From positions 868,001-932,000 of the forward strand of contig NW_008805066.1 of NCBI RefSeq assembly GCF_000004825.1: a DNA stretch of 64,000 nt. The letters run 5' to 3'. The DNA is from Heterostelium album PN500. Taxonomy: Eukaryota; Evosea; Eumycetozoa; Acytosteliales; Acytosteliaceae. Below are positions 1-11,308 of the stretch, in pieces. The stretch's first letter is position 1. Every line of letters starts with the position of its first letter. A program made the position numbers and the translations under genes. The notes beneath the pieces are model-generated. The model ran no database searches. It saw only the letters and a program-made list of their open reading frames with translations, and was not told the origin of the DNA.

Positions 1-763
1 AAATATAATTTAAAAATTTGATCAAAAAAAAAAAAAAAAAAAAAAAAAGAAATAGGAATTCTGATCATCTGACCTTGTACATTAAATGTGGAATAAAGTA
101 ATAAACTCTGATAATCAAGTACAATTTTTTCATCTTTAGAGAAAAGTAAAAAGACATCCCCCAACAACATAGTATTAATGATATAATAATACAATACTCA
201 GGTATGAATATATATAGAGTTTGATTTTTTTGTTAAAAGTCATTAATAGAACATATATTTAACAACCACCTATAACTTTTTCAAACACTGGTTCTAATCA
301 CAATTAAAATTATATTAAACACACACTCACAATGAAATTGTTGTTGAATATGATCTCACCCACCGTCTGATCTTAAAAAAATATTGTTATGTGTGAATTA
401 TATAATTTTGATCAACTTTTAAACAAACCACGCTCATACACATACATAAAAACAATGATTACAACAACTTAAACAAACTATCTAATCAACCAACCATTAA
501 AATGGTGGATTTAGTTCAACCCTTAACTGTTTAAATCAATCTGTGAAAAGAGAGAGAAGTTTTTTATTATTATATAATTTAAAATACAGAATAAAATCCT
601 AAATTAAAAAAAAAAACATAAAAAGAAGAAACACACAAATAAACAAACTATTTTAAATAAATCCTTATTTATCTATCTATAAATTATTTATATCTTTGTA
701 ATTATTATAATTGTTTCTCTATTTCTATTTTATTTTTCACACAAAAAAAAACAAACACGAAAA
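1..763. other. A+T-rich intergenic DNA
   Basis: There is no open reading frame of note here. The stretch holds a long A run near 28-48 and a T/A-rich leader up to the start of the IPT/TIG gene. The last 100 bases are very A+T-rich with A runs, which is the usual look of a dictyostelid promoter and 5' leader. I see no RNA gene in it. Confidence 0.6.
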
Positions 764-2632
764 ATGATTAAAAATATTTTATTATTTTTAATTTTTTATA
801 ATATTTATATATCGTGTAAGATTTACAAAAAAAAATTAAATAAAATAAAGTGATTAAATAATTAATAATTTAAATCTTTATTTTTTGATTTTATAGATGC
901 TGCAAATATTACAAGTATAACATTTAATGGGAATGTTACTACCATTAGTGGAATAGACATTGGTAGCACAACGAAAATAAATGTTTTAGTTAGTATCGAG
1001 GGTAGTCCTGCAACCATTCAAATCTCTGACTTCACAGCCAATGGTGGTGCATTGCAATTTACGATTCCATCTGCTGTCGGTGTAAGAGGTACCATTCAGT
1101 TGGAACCGAGTGGAGTCCAAGCCGATTGGAATCCATTGCCTGTTGTCAGCTCTGTCAGTACCGCTCCGATCTCTGGTGGTACAATCACAGTGAGTGGTAG
1201 CTATCTATCGTCTGGCAATGAAGCAGATGCAAACAAATCGACAATAACATTCCCACATGGCAAAGTAATCCAAGAGTACCAGAGTTCATCGCTTTCAAAG
1301 GTTGCCTATTTCACACTGACACCGAGTGTTGCCATTCTTTACTCTGGTGTTAATATCCCACTTACTCTGACTGTAAGAGGATTGAATCAGACCGTTTTGT
1401 TCTCCTTTGATAAACCAAACATCACCGGTGAATCATATATTAACACTGGAATAGTATTGAACGGTGTTAACTTAGGTACCAATGCTTCATTAGTTCAATT
1501 GTATACAGACCAGACAAAAATAACCATTTCTAGTATAACCAACACTGCCATAACAATTCTCTATAGTGATAATCCAATTCTTTTCTTCATCTGGAACTCG
1601 TTATCTTAATTTAACCAGTAAATGGAAATGTTATCGATAAAATCTATACTTTAACAATACGTATGTATAGTTAGTTTATATCAAATAAGTAATAGTATTT
1701 ATTAATATATTTATTTTTAAAATAGAAATACAAGTTCTAGGATATTATCAAATTCATGATAAAGGATACCTTTTAACCAATGTTCCCTTGACAAAAGCTG
1801 GAAAAGTATTGATTCAAAGCGAGGAAAGTGATTTCAATCCATATACCTCTCCATCAGAGCAGGGTGTATCTTTCTCGTTACCATGGGATGCTACTATCGG
1901 TAATACCACTATGACATTAAACATTGGTGCTGGTGCAACAATTATTCAGAACATTCCAATCTCCCATCCAACCATCTCTCGATAACATTACAAGTGGTAA
2001 TGTACCCTGTCCAGTGAGTGGATGTGATTTGGTATTCCACGGTTTCTTCCCTACAACAAAGCAAGACCAGTATTAAAAACTTGACATTCGGTGATATCCC
2101 ATGTTCGAATACCTACACACAAGGATACAACCAATTGGTTTGTACCGTTGGAAATGGAACTGGTTCCAATCTGCCAGTTCTTCTGGTCTATAATAATGGT
2201 GTGACAAATCCAGCTTCCGATAAATTGTTCTTTAGCTATCAAGCACCCACTGTCCAAGATGTTGGAATCAACGAGAACAACTTGACTATCAATGGTACCA
2301 ACTTTAACTACCCTCTTTCAGTAGTGGCAACTATCAACTCCACTATGATCACGTGTACCAATCCCTATGTAGATTCATTCTCTCAGATTTATTGTACGTT
2401 CGACAGATCGATTGGAACACCTGATAAAATTTACTTGAACATTACTGTTGGAAATCAATATATTGCTGATGATTATATTTGTAAGTATAACACTCACACT
2501 TAAATAGTAGTTTTTTCATTAACTAACTATTCTTATTGTTTTTATTTAGTGGGAGCATCATATGGTATTAAATTAAATATTAATTTCTCAATTTCTTTTG
2601 CCATTATAATAATATTACTTTCTTTTATTTAA
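764..2632 (+). pseudogene. IPT/TIG-repeat, GPI-anchored adhesion-type protein, frame-disrupted
   Basis: Exon 1 (764-815) encodes MIKNILLFLIFYNIYIS, a clear signal peptide, and splices in phase (816-896) to an exon reading YAANITSITFNGNVTTISG. The product is Thr/Ser/Asn-rich with many N-x-S/T sites and repeated IPT/TIG-like beta-sandwich sequence, as in contact-site-A and Tgr cell-adhesion proteins of dictyostelids. Further introns are likely at about 1661-1724 and 2481-2549. The last exon (2550-2632) ends in a hydrophobic tail (ISFAIIIILLSFI), which suggests a GPI-attachment signal. The length, roughly 550 residues, is close to contact site A. The frame must change at least three times (twice between about 1575 and 1620, near 1985, near 2050), so this is either a decayed gene or poor sequence. 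The family call rests on architecture, not on a close match. Confidence 0.55.
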
Positions 2633-2767
2633 ATAAAATTTTGACTATAATTTTCGTAAAATATTTGTTTAAAAGATAAATATAGTTAATTTTTGATTTT
2701 TATTACTATGATTATTTATTGTAATGGTGGTTTTGGAATGAGTGTATACATGTATAGAAAAAATTGT

Positions 2768-4548
2768 TTAGATGGTAATTGATGTAGATGCACACCACTC
2801 TCTATTTTTTTTAATAATATCTCTAAAGAATGGTTCACATTGATTGGATTCGATTGAATATTTGAAATTACATTCATTAAATTCACCGAATGAATAGATA
2901 TAACTTGATGTTGGTGATTCTCGATGATACATCAAATTAGAAAACTGTAAATTTGTTAGAGGAATTGCATTGAGATTGATTGTTTGTTTGGTTTCAACAT
3001 TGTATTTGATGAATTGATTGTTTGTTGAATCTAATATGAAGAAATTTCCATTCTTATCATGACATGCTGACCATGGTGAAATATCAATTTGGTGATCTGT
3101 TATCGTTCTGTTTGTTAAATCGAATTGAAATAGCTTATTTTGATCGTATGATACTGAATATAATGAACCTTTGAAGATCATTGATGATACTTGCATATTA
3201 TATCCAATTTCTAATTGATAGTATGATTCAAATTTCATTGTCTTGATGTTGAATCGATCAATTCTATTCTTTATATTATAACCATTCACTAAATAGATAT
3301 GATCTTGACCATCATAACAAACTGATATATGGTAATCACCTTTTATTCCTTTGAAATCACCAATATATTCAATTGATTTCGATTTCATTGATATTATAAT
3401 CCATTTGTTTCGATTGTAATATCCACCGAATATATAGATATATTCACCAATTGAAACAATAGAGGAGTGCGTACCCCAAAACTGATAATTAAACTTTAAT
3501 TCTTCAGTTGAGTAGTTGTTTGTGTTTATAAGTGTTGCTCCATTTGATTTATGTGTCGCGAAAATATAAGATTCTTTGTTATCATTGTTGTTTTTTGTTT
3601 TTTTTATTGATTCAGTTGATTTTGATTCAATCTTCTCGTTTGATTGATTGTTCAATGATTGAATTCAATTGATTGAAATCAGGTTGTTTGATTGATAATT
3701 TATATGATGATAATGTTAAGTTATTATTGTCTGTGATTGTAGTGGATTCATTGAATTGATTGTTGTATTTATGAATGATATCTAATAATAATGATGATGA
3801 ATCTGAGGAATGTTGTTTAAGTAGTGTATCAATATCGAAATAATTATTATAATTGTGTTCATTGAATAATGTTTGATTATTATGATTGATGAATGATTGT
3901 AATGATGAACTTGTTGTTATTGATTCCATTATTGTTGTTGTTGAATATAATGTCGTTGTATCTGGAATAATCGATTGATCATCACAACTACTGTTAATAC
4001 TATCATTACTACTATTATCATTATTACGATTTAATTTATTAAATATATTGATAATATTTAATAAATATTTTAAATGATTAATATTATTATCGATTTGATT
4101 TGTGATTGTTTGTTTATCATTGATAATATCTCTTTGTAGTTTATGTTCTTCTCTGATTAGATATTGATGTAATTGTTCAAAGTATTGTTTTATTGAATAC
4201 TCTGTTGTTGATAATCTTTGATATCTGGATGTCGATGATCTTAATGATTCCCATAAAGATTTAAGTTTATTATTGATTTGTGAATTCAAATTATTACTAT
4301 TATTAGTATTACTACTATTATTACTACCACTATTATGATTATTGTTTGTTATTGTGGTGGTGTCAATAATATCATCTAATTTCAATGTACTCAATGAATG
4401 CTTGATGTCATCGATATGTTCCCATTGATCGGCATGATCAGGATGATCTTTGTTATGTGTACTGATACATTTTGAACACATCAAACTATTACATTGATAA
4501 CAAATGAATTCGTGTGATCTTTGATGATTTAAACCATTTAATTGTCAT
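2768..4548 (-). pseudogene. B-box/coiled-coil/beta-propeller protein, copy A (two frame breaks)
   Basis: This is the first copy of a TRIM-like family seen again at 8240, 11309 and 57013. From the N terminus it has a B-box zinc finger (C-x2-C then H-N-K-D-H-P-D-H), an Asn-rich linker, a coiled coil with the family pattern LHQYLIREEHKLQRDIIND, and a C-terminal repeat domain of about 280 residues with ISVCYDGQDHIYLVNG, which looks like a kelch/NHL-type beta-propeller. Compared with the intact copy at 8240-10018, one extra base lies in the first codons (AAATGG for AAATG, near 4530), and a second shift near 3640 sits where the coiled-coil half meets the propeller half; elsewhere the frame is open. 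No RING finger is present. The two breaks could be real decay or sequencing error. The function of the family is unknown to me; B-boxes usually mediate protein contacts. Confidence 0.75.
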
Positions 4549-4639
4549 TATTACTTTTAATATTTTATAAATGTTACAAAAATAAAAAAGTATTTGTGCA
4601 AAAAAAAAAAAAAAAAAATCACCATATTCCCAAAAAATG

Positions 4640-4915
4640 TAACGTTGCTTTATTAGTCGACTAATAAAAAACTAATATAATTTTGACTGTATAAAAAGTT
4701 TGGTTCACATTGATCGACTAATTAATAAAGAAATTAATAAAGTAGTGAGTTAGAAGATTTAATTGATTCGAGTCAGGATTTAAATCATGGTGTTGTGCTA
4801 TAGATTCATTCTTACCGATCACAGAAAAGAAAGAGATCGAGCGACAAGAGCTAACAATGAAAGCACACACAGAAGTAGAGACTAGAGAAGAGATACATCT
4901 ATACATAGAATAAAA
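4640..4915 (+). repeat. Relic of the leader repeat found upstream of the Uma2-like genes
   Basis: The part around 4795-4890 (containing GAAAGAGATCGAGCGACAAG) resembles 7020-7110 and 10545-10615 (GAAAGAGATCGTAACGACAAG in both, followed by similar AATGAAA and GAGATAGAGAC text). In all three places the repeat lies just upstream of, and divergent from, a B-box gene. Here the nuclease-like body that should follow is missing, so this looks like a truncated third copy of the duplicated unit. The rest of 4549-5349 is A+T-rich with no supported gene. Confidence 0.6.
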
Positions 4916-5349
4916 GGCCGAATTGATGTTGGTTGCCTAAAACAGTAGAACCACAAGATTCATTAAACAATGAAGATCAAGATAAAAGTAATGATAAAAA
5001 TATAGTAACATCAAGAAAATATAACTCTCGACACATGTTAATATTCTTTTGATGATCGAACATAAACCATTGAGTAGCTTTCTGATATAAAATTTAATAT
5101 TTTCAAACATATCATCTTTAGAAATTAAAATATCAATTGAAATTTCAGTGTTGTATATTGATCTTTTATTTTACAGATATTGTTGTTAAAGAATAGATGA
5201 AAAAAAGATATTTTTCTTAAATATCGTTATGAATAATAAATACAGTTTTTTTTCAAAATTATTTATTAATTTATTAAGTAAGTATATTTAGTTTTTTTTA
5301 ATTGCAATAAACATTAATGTTTTTGAAAAGAGTTTGAGGGAAATCTCCA

Positions 5350-6006
5350 TTATTGCGAGAACAATGAAGATAAAATAGATTCCTCTATCTTTTGAAAAGG
5401 ATTGAGTCTCATGTGATGGTGGTTTGCACCGGCTGATTCATTTCTTAAGTATAGATCTACTCCATAGAATAGATTGTGTGACTTGCATAGATAGTTCTTG
5501 AAGGAGTGAAGTTTTTGATTATATTTACCAAACACTTCTTTAATCACTCCTCCATTCAAGGAATAATACTTGGTAGATAGAAGTTGACCATTATTTACTT
5601 GTTTCTTTACTTCAAATATATAATTTGGATAGGCTCCTAAAGATTTTAGAAAATCTGAAAATGCTATATCCTTTTCTGTACGAATTGGTTTGTATGGAAT
5701 TAGTTTATCAGGACAACAAAAAGGAAGGTTTTCTGGAGTGGAAACTACTGGAGTATCTGAATATACTGGTCTTGGTAGATCGGATTTATAACAAATTAAA
5801 AGATCTCCTAACCTTTTTTCATTGTAATTTGTTAATAATTCCGCTGGATAATTTGGAAGCAATTCGTTGGAATTGAAATCTACAATTAATGAACTAAATG
5901 ATGTAGTCCAGTTATTTTGTATTGTTATAACAAGTACTCCATTTGTAGAAATTCCTTTGGAGGAACAGAAATTTCTTAGGTTTTTAATGATTTCCGAGTT
6001 ATCCAT
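5350..6006 (-). CDS. Orphan 218-residue hypothetical protein
   Basis: This is an uninterrupted single-exon frame. The first Met of the longest frame is at 6069, but Met at 6006 (MDNSEIIKNLRNFCSS) is preferred because the 21 residues before it are Lys/Ile-rich, as translated A+T-rich leader would be. There is no signal peptide, membrane segment or low-complexity tract. Visible features are a mixed alpha/beta composition, a Pro-rich middle (VVSTPENLPFCCPDKL) and a His cluster near the C terminus (GANHHHMRLNPF). I do not recognise the family. It lies inside the B-box/Uma2-like array where the body of a nuclease-like gene would be expected, so it may have been brought in by rearrangement. A function cannot be given. 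Confidence 0.6.
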   Translation of the reverse strand: MDNSEIIKNLRNFCSSKGISTNGVLVITIQNNWTTSFSSLIVDFNSNELLPNYPAELLTNYNEKRLGDLLICYKSDLPRPVYSDTPVVSTPENLPFCCPDKLIPYKPIRTEKDIAFSDFLKSLGAYPNYIFEVKKQVNNGQLLSTKYYSLNGGVIKEVFGKYNQKLHSFKNYLCKSHNLFYGVDLYLRNESAGANHHHMRLNPFQKIEESILSSLFSQ

Positions 6007-6738
6007 TATTCTTATTTTCTTTTTTGTTAATTTTTTTAAATTAATATTTAAAGTTAGTATTGTGCACAATAAAATAAAAGAATTTAAGGATTTAATTTGA
6101 AAAGATAATATCGCAATATATATACTTTTTAAACTTTAATATTTAAGTTTAAACATATATATATATGAATTAACACTTATTAAATATAACCACTTTTTAT
6201 ATTGTTTGTAAAATTAACACTTTTTTTTGCCTGTATTTGATGATTTTATTTATATATTATTATGATAACAATCTGATATTGGTAGGAGATCTAATTTAGA
6301 TCCAAATTTCATTTAAAAAATAACAGCTTATTGATTATCCAATCCTGTTAATAACAATATTTTTATTTTAAGTGAAACGTATGCACTCTTGAAACAACAA
6401 ATTCTTACCAGCTATATCTTACCATCTAAAAAAATTTCTGAGTGCTAAGAGTGTGATTGATAAAATAAAGAATAACATAAACAATTCTCATTACATTCAT
6501 TAATAAGAATAAATTAACTTCACACAAAATGAAATTGGGGCACTTTCTTGTATCTGCTATGATATTTACATAAAATAATAAGTAACATTAATGTTTGAAC
6601 TTAATTATGCTTATTTTATTGAAAACATACATGTCCATCTATAGGTGAATATTCTCATTATCTATACCTTAATTAACTTTTCTTCAAATTCTTTCACCTT
6701 TATATAATCTTTGTAATAATCATTTATAATAATTCTCT
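6007..6738. other. A+T-rich spacer within the array
   Basis: I see no gene here. The sequence is A+T-rich, with no frame showing coding composition on either strand. It separates the orphan ORF from a propeller-gene fragment. Confidence 0.5.
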
Positions 6739-6850
6739 CAATTTGATGATCCTTTATTGTTCTATTTTTTCAATTGAAATATCTTATTTTGATTGTAAGA
6801 CATTGAATAAATTGATCCTTTGAAGATCTTTGACAACTCGCTACCACTAA
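6739..6850 (-). pseudogene. Internal fragment of a B-box/propeller gene
   Basis: About 110 bases (TTGATGATCC then TTATTTTGATTGTAAGACATTGAATAAATTGATCCTTTGAAGATC) match the part of the propeller region at 8566-8660 of copy B that encodes the FDLTNRTITDHQ and SSMIFKGSLYS segments, with several differences. It sits next to the leader repeat, just as complete B-box genes do, so it looks like what remains of a copy after an internal deletion. Confidence 0.65.
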
Positions 6851-6879
6851 AGATAATCTATCCTATTTAGAGTATACAA

Positions 6880-8070
6880 TACATAATCAAGAGTTATAGC
6901 AACATACAAGAAAAGAGATTTTTAGTTGAAAGAAAATTGAAAGAACTATGTAGATGAACCACTTCCACCAATAGCCCCCTACATCAAAGTTATTTGATCG
7001 ATCATTAAGATTCCTTCATTTATCAATTGAAAGATAAAGAGATCGTAACGACAAGGATGTCAATGAAAGAAGCTAAACAAAAGTAATAATGAGATAGAGA
7101 CAACAGAAGTGATGAGTAAGATAATAATTTATATAATGTTAATCAATACAATCAGTTGTTTATTAATCATTTTTATTGATTAAATGCATCTAATATTAAC
7201 AATAATAGTAATAAAATTAATAACAGACAGTAACAACATCAACCAATACCTTCTTCGATACCTCTTCTGATTCAATGATAATGCAACTGTTTATCTCACA
7301 GCTTTATCCATCTATGGTTCAAGGAGAGATTTCTTCTTTTGTCTGTTGTGATACCATTGAGAATCGTAGGTTACACTAAATCAGTCAACAAGGAAGAATG
7401 ATCGATGATGTACCCAAAATTCGATAGACCTGACAATAGTGTAATTCCAAGAGGTAAATGAAACAAGCAAACATCCAGCTATTACCATCCAATCCAGTGA
7501 ACGATCCATTTCCAACCGTTATCATAGAGTTTGGTGTTCACTTCTCCGACTCAATCGACGAGCTGCCAAATATCTTGGAGAGACCACTGATATCCAATAT
7601 ATGATATGTTGAATCTGTTTCTTCGCTATCCAAATCAGAACTTTGAAGGTGGACCTCCAAGTACAACAACATTTTGTGCATTAGCTCTTTTAAAGCAGAG
7701 ATGGACCACCTGGACATAATCCGACCATTCCAACACAAGTTGTTTCGTTTGATACGAGACCTTCGACATTGGTCAAACAATGGAACAGATTCTTCAACTA
7801 GGTGTGAGTCAAGCATCAATACTTGGCAATAAACAACCGATTACAATCAATCCGTATGTACTCGCAGTTATTCCCTCCGGTTTTCAATATATACTCAAAC
7901 TACATAGTGCGAATGTATTTAATAGAGTTCCTCCTCCTCCTGTCGTTCCTCATGGTTTTCCTCCCTCTATAGATTTGATAACAATCAGAAATTTGATAGA
8001 GGAAACACAGAAAATAGACAAGTTCTTATTAAAATTCATTCAACCAAAATCGTCTCATTTGTTATATTAA
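6880..8070 (+). pseudogene. Uma2-type PD-(D/E)XK nuclease-like gene, copy 1, degraded
   Basis: The 5' part (6880-7165) is the leader repeat. From about 7285 the DNA parallels 10900-11170 (GAGAATCGTAGGTTACACT, AGTCAACAAGGAAGAATGATCGATG, ATCCAGTGAACGATCCATTTCCAACCGTTATC). The decoded segment DPFPTVIIEFGVHFSDSIDEL, with the following AAKYLGETTDIQ in another frame, fits the end of an Uma2 (PF05685-like) fold, where the Val-Glu-Val strand carries an active-site acid. The last 97 codons (7780-8070) are open and Pro-rich. Coding frames change several times, so the gene is broken. It converges on B-box copy B, 170 bases away. The Uma2 assignment is inference from motif order and needs a profile search. 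Confidence 0.5.
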
Positions 8071-8239
8071 AACAAAATAAAGAGAAATAAAGATAATTTG
8101 TAATTTATATGGATTTGAATTTTGATTATTTTTTATAAAAATGTTTTGGTAGTGTCATTAAATGCTAAGTTTATCAAATATTATTATAAATTTATAATGT
8201 AATTGATGTAGATGCACCACGTCTAATGTGATCTCTTTA

Positions 8240-10018
8240 TTAAAAAATAATTGATGTAGATGCACACAACCCTCTTTGGTGATTATTAATATCTCTAAAG
8301 AATGGTTCACATTGATTGGATTCAATTGAATATTTGAAATTACAATCATTAGTGGTACCAAATGAATAGATATAACTTGATGTTGGTGATTCTCTATGAA
8401 ATATCACAAATGGAAACTGTCCATTTTTGAGAGGAATAGAATTGAGATTGTTTGTTTGTTTGGTTTCAACATTGTATTTGATGAATCGTTTGCTTGCCAT
8501 ATCAAATATGAAGAAATTTCCATTGTTATCATGACATGCTGATGATGGTTTAATGTCAATTTGATGATCTGTTATCGTTCTGTTTGTTAAATCGAATTGA
8601 AACATCTTATTTTGATTGTGCGATACTGAATATAATGAACCTTTGAAGATCATTGATGATACTTGCATACCATATCCAACAGGTAATTGATGATATGATT
8701 CAAATTTCATTGTTTTGATGTTGAATCGATCAATCCTATTCTTAATATGATAACCATTCACTAAATAGATATGATCTTGACCATCATAACAAACTGATAT
8801 CAAATAATCACCTTTGATTCCTTCGATATCACCAATATGTTCAATTGATTTCGATCGAATTGAAAATTTAATCCATTTCCATTCATTTTCTATTCCACCG
8901 AATACATAGATATATTCACCAATTGAAATAATAGAGGAGGTGGTATAAGTAAATTGATAATCAAACTCCAATTCTTCAATTGAATAGTTGTTTGATGTGT
9001 TGATCAGTGTTGCTCCTCTTGATTGGTGTGTTGTGAAAATATAAGATTGTTTATTATCATTGTTGTTTTTTGTTGTTGTATTTATTGATTCAGTTGATTC
9101 TATCCTATCAAGTTTGATTGATTGTTCAATGATTGAATCCAATTGGTTGAAATCAGGCTGTTTGATTGATAATTTATATGATGATAATGTTAAGTTATTA
9201 TTGTCTGTGTTTGTTGTTGATTCATTGAATTGATTGTTGTATTTATGAATGATATCTAATAATAATGATGTCAAATCATTATCGTGTTGTTTGAGAAGCT
9301 CATCTATATTGAAATAATTATTATATTTAAAATTATGTTCATTGAATAATGTTTGATTATTATGATTGATGAATGATTGTAATGATGAACTTGTTGTTAT
9401 TGATTCCATTATTGTTGTTGAATATAATGTTGTTGTATCTTCAATTACTGACGTATCTTCATTACTATTATTATTGTTATTATTATTATTTAATTTATTA
9501 AATAACATTATTATATTTAATAAATATTTCAAATTTATGATATTATTATCGATTTGATTTGTGATTGTTTGTTTATCATTGATAATATCTCTTTGTAGTT
9601 TATGTTCTTCTCTGATTAGATATTGATGTAATTGTTCAAAGTGTTGTTTGATATCATTCTCTGTTGTTGATAATGATTGATATCTTGTTGTCGATGATCT
9701 TAATGATTCCCATAGAGATTTAAGTTTATTATTGATATATGAATGAGAATTATTATTATTATTACTATTTTTAACACTGTCATTATTAGTACTATCATTA
9801 TTAATATGATTATTGATTGTTGTTGTGTTGCTGTAAATAATATCATCTAATTTCAATGTACTCAATGAATCCTTGATGTCATCGATATGTTCACATTGAT
9901 TGGCATGATCAGGATGATCTTTATTATGACCGGTGATACACCTTGAACACATCAAACTATTACATTGATAACAAATGAATTCGAGTGATCTTTGATGATT
10001 CAAACATTTAACTGTCAT
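8240..10018 (-). CDS. B-box/coiled-coil/beta-propeller protein, copy B (intact)
   Basis: This is the intact reference copy, 592 residues in one exon. Residues about 4-45 form a B-box zinc finger (CLNHQRSLEFICYQCNSL, then CSRC and HNKDHPDHANQCEH). An Asn/Ser-rich linker follows, then a coiled coil at about 95-175 with LREEH-like heptads and a second helical part ending near residue 300. The C-terminal 280 residues are a repeat domain with GEYIYVFGG, CYDGQDHIYLVNG and SSMIFKGSLYS, typical of propeller blades. The layout is that of TRIM/NHL proteins without the RING finger, so ubiquitin-ligase activity cannot be assumed. The gene converges on Uma2-like copy 1 and diverges from the leader of Uma2-like copy 2 about 320 bases away, which suggests a shared upstream region. 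Cytosolic location is inferred from the lack of a signal peptide. Confidence 0.85.
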   Translation of the reverse strand: MTVKCLNHQRSLEFICYQCNSLMCSRCITGHNKDHPDHANQCEHIDDIKDSLSTLKLDDIIYSNTTTINNHINNDSTNNDSVKNSNNNNNSHSYINNKLKSLWESLRSSTTRYQSLSTTENDIKQHFEQLHQYLIREEHKLQRDIINDKQTITNQIDNNIINLKYLLNIIMLFNKLNNNNNNNNSNEDTSVIEDTTTLYSTTIMESITTSSSLQSFINHNNQTLFNEHNFKYNNYFNIDELLKQHDNDLTSLLLDIIHKYNNQFNESTTNTDNNNLTLSSYKLSIKQPDFNQLDSIIEQSIKLDRIESTESINTTTKNNNDNKQSYIFTTHQSRGATLINTSNNYSIEELEFDYQFTYTTSSIISIGEYIYVFGGIENEWKWIKFSIRSKSIEHIGDIEGIKGDYLISVCYDGQDHIYLVNGYHIKNRIDRFNIKTMKFESYHQLPVGYGMQVSSMIFKGSLYSVSHNQNKMFQFDLTNRTITDHQIDIKPSSACHDNNGNFFIFDMASKRFIKYNVETKQTNNLNSIPLKNGQFPFVIFHRESPTSSYIYSFGTTNDCNFKYSIESNQCEPFFRDINNHQRGLCASTSIIF

Positions 10019-10339
10019 TATTAACTTTTAATATCCTATTAATGTTGGTAAATAGAAAAGGATGCAAACCAAAAAGAAACTAACTCACAACCCTTCCGGA
10101 CCTCTGCGCATTTATTTTAATAAAAAAAGTAAAATTAGAGGTGAAAATGATTCAATTATGCAGGTCAAAAAAAAACAATCAGATTTTTATTGTAATGACT
10201 AGTCGATAAAAAAATGTGTAACGTTTCTAATTAATTAAGAATATTAAATAAAGTAATGAATTTGAATATTTAATTAATTCAATTAGATAGTTTTATTATT
10301 TTGCGCGACTGACACACTAAGTTTGCAAGAATATCATTA

Positions 10340-11185
10340 TAATTATTTATAGTTGTTTGCTCATAGCAATCGATTAGGAAATAGACATTCAATCAGAAGT
10401 ATCAGCAACAATAACCAACATACAACAAAAGTCATTTTTAGTGGAAGTAGTAAAGAGAAAGAACGATGTATATCAACCACTACCAACACCAAAAGTCCCT
10501 ACATCAAAGGCATTTGTCGATCATTAAGAATCATTCATAGATCAACGGAAAGAGAAAGAGATCGTAACGACAAGGATAAAAATGAAACAAAATTAATAAT
10601 GAGATAGAGACAGCAGAAGTTATGAGTATGTTAATAATTTATATAATGTTAATACAATACAATCAGTTGTTTATTATTTATTAGTTATTACAATAAACAC
10701 AAACTGTTCTCATATGAGTTTATGAAATAATATTCTAATTCTTGTTTTTTTCAAACTCTAGTATTACCTTCCAATTGTAAACAACCTTAGAAGAAGATTT
10801 ATCTAGTCTACCCTATCGATTTGTCCTCGAGGAGAATGTACAATTGAAAAAATATATAAACTATCGGAAGGTAGAGATCCAAAGGTCAGACTCCAATACG
10901 ATAATGGTAGAGTTTATATCACACAGCTTTATCCATCTGCAGTTCATGGAGATTTCTTCTTGGGTCAGTAGTGATATCACTGAGAATCGTAGGTTACACT
11001 TACTCAGTCAACAAGGAAGAATGATCGATGTTGCACCCAACATTCGATACCTACCAGACGATTGCGTTATTCCAATAGGTAGAGGTGGACAATCTATCAT
11101 CCCGCTCTTACCATCCAATCCAGTGAACGATCCATTTCCAACCGTTATCGTTGAGGTTGGTGTTCACTTCTCATCACTTCTCTGA
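10340..11185 (+). pseudogene. Uma2-type PD-(D/E)XK nuclease-like gene, copy 2, degraded
   Basis: The leader repeat (10340-10690) has a coding look in one frame (STERERDRNDKDKNET). Beyond a likely intron, 10800-10960 reads RVYITQLYPSAVHGDFF and a neighbouring frame reads QGRMIDVAPNIRYLPDDCVI, then DPFPTVIVEVGVHFS. That order (an acidic/aromatic strand, an LYPSxxHGD turn, a P-D-D segment and a V-E-V strand) is that of the Uma2 restriction-endonuclease-like family (PD-(D/E)XK superfamily), known mainly from bacteria and also expanded in some fungi. The gene stops soon after the V-E-V strand and shows several frame breaks. It lies between B-box copies B and C and ends 124 bases from the 3' end of copy C. 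Family assignment is inference. Confidence 0.5.
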
Positions 11186-11308
11186 CTTCACCAATAAACT
11201 AATTAAAAGAAATATTGTAATGTAATGTAATATTAACAACCATTTTATAGTAAAATGGTATTTATTAACTTTTAAGTTGTTAATTGAAATGGTTTAAAAA
11301 CAAATTTA

